Of a DNA stretch of 64,000 nucleotides, positions 63,546 through 64,000 are shown piece after piece. Origin of the DNA: Carallia brachiata (Eukaryota > Streptophyta > Magnoliopsida > Malpighiales > Rhizophoraceae); the NCBI GenBank assembly GCA_021464245.1, contig JADCRB010000029.1:2321813-2385812 (forward strand), written 5' to 3'. The position numbers and the translations under genes are program-made. The notes under the pieces are model-generated. The model was not told the DNA's origin and made no database searches. It saw nothing but the letters and a program-made list of their open reading frames with translations. Every line of letters begins with the position of its first letter. Positions within the stretch are counted from its first letter, which is position 1.

Positions 63546-64000
63546 TATGTCAGCTACTCCTTTGACTCAAGCAGAAACCAAATATGCAAGCTGGAGGAAT
63601 AAAATTAAAATTTATGTTCAAACTTAAAACATGAATTGGAATAGCACATATAAAGTCAAGTTAAAAGCATGTTCATGGGTATAAATTATATTTAGAATTA
63701 CAAATGCAACTTCATTGTCTCATTGCTAAAGAACATGAAATCTTTGTTTCTAACTATTCAAACCTAGTTAAAAGCTTGATTGAGTGAGTAAATCATTTTT
63801 CATTTTTTCAATTTTAAATCAAACAAATGAAATAAACACACAAACACAAACTTATCCTAGCATTTTCATAATCGGCCAAAAAAAAAACACCCTTAGAATG
63901 CAAAATTGCCATTTGAACAGCAAGCCTACAACTTAAATTAGAATCCTTGAATTCAATTGAAACAAATTAATAATATCTAGATTGATAATTTAGAGAGCAC
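63546..64000. other. Right edge of window
   Basis: No coding sequence is supportable. It may be the flank or 5' terminal part of the hAT relic. No terminal inverted repeat or target duplication is visible before the window ends. Confidence 0.35.

Overview
This window is nuclear DNA of a eudicot plant. It is AT-rich. The genes carry many short GT...AG introns, the intergenic DNA is full of poly(A/T) and AT microsatellites, and every recognisable protein belongs to a plant family. I do not name a species. I found no prokaryotic operons, CRISPR arrays or confident tRNA/rRNA genes.

Layout, left to right. (1) 372-7699, minus strand: a 10-exon alpha/beta-hydrolase with a complete catalytic triad and a C-terminal hydrophobic tail. 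(2) 8.2-22.5 kb: a gene-free, repeat-rich tract. It holds a 39-bp direct-repeat pair, an ACCGGT-rich palindromic repeat, a complete 5.1-kb LTR retrotransposon without coding capacity (12698-17820, 5-bp target duplication GTTTT), a probable SINE and a 106-bp tandem duplication. (3) 22585-27254, minus: an 8-exon five-KH-domain RNA-binding protein of the RCF3/HOS5/SHI1 type. (4) 27.7-34.5 kb: AT-rich DNA with no supportable gene. (5) 34536-36400, plus: an intronless P-class PPR gene (At5g38730-like) with a one-base frameshift. (6) About 39.25-39.70 kb, plus: a broken fragment of a syntaxin SYP81 gene. (7) 43944-46756, minus: a 9-exon ABI-like (ABIL) subunit of the SCAR/WAVE complex. (8) 49863-51053, minus: a 2-exon DUF688-type protein. 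(9) 55950-58842, minus: a 3-exon coiled-coil protein annotated in Arabidopsis as 'ribonuclease P subunit P38-like', with two one-base frameshifts. (10) 62.58-63.55 kb, minus: a decayed hAT-family (BED/DUF659) transposase.

The coding genes are separate housekeeping or regulatory genes, not a pathway: RNA processing and stress signalling (RCF3), organelle RNA processing (PPR), actin nucleation (ABIL) and a lipid or ester hydrolase. From memory, the hydrolase, KH and P38-like genes correspond to Arabidopsis At5g53050, At5g53060 and At5g53020. If so, this is a conserved syntenic block opened up by transposons.

Exon limits were read by eye from GT/AG sites and reading phase. Each multi-exon model closes in frame from ATG to stop, apart from the two frameshifts in the P38-like gene. 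I saw no clearly new biological system. The most useful anomalies are three one-base homopolymer contractions that break two otherwise conserved genes, the non-coding LTR element with an inverted repeat across its LTR junction, and the SYP81 relic.
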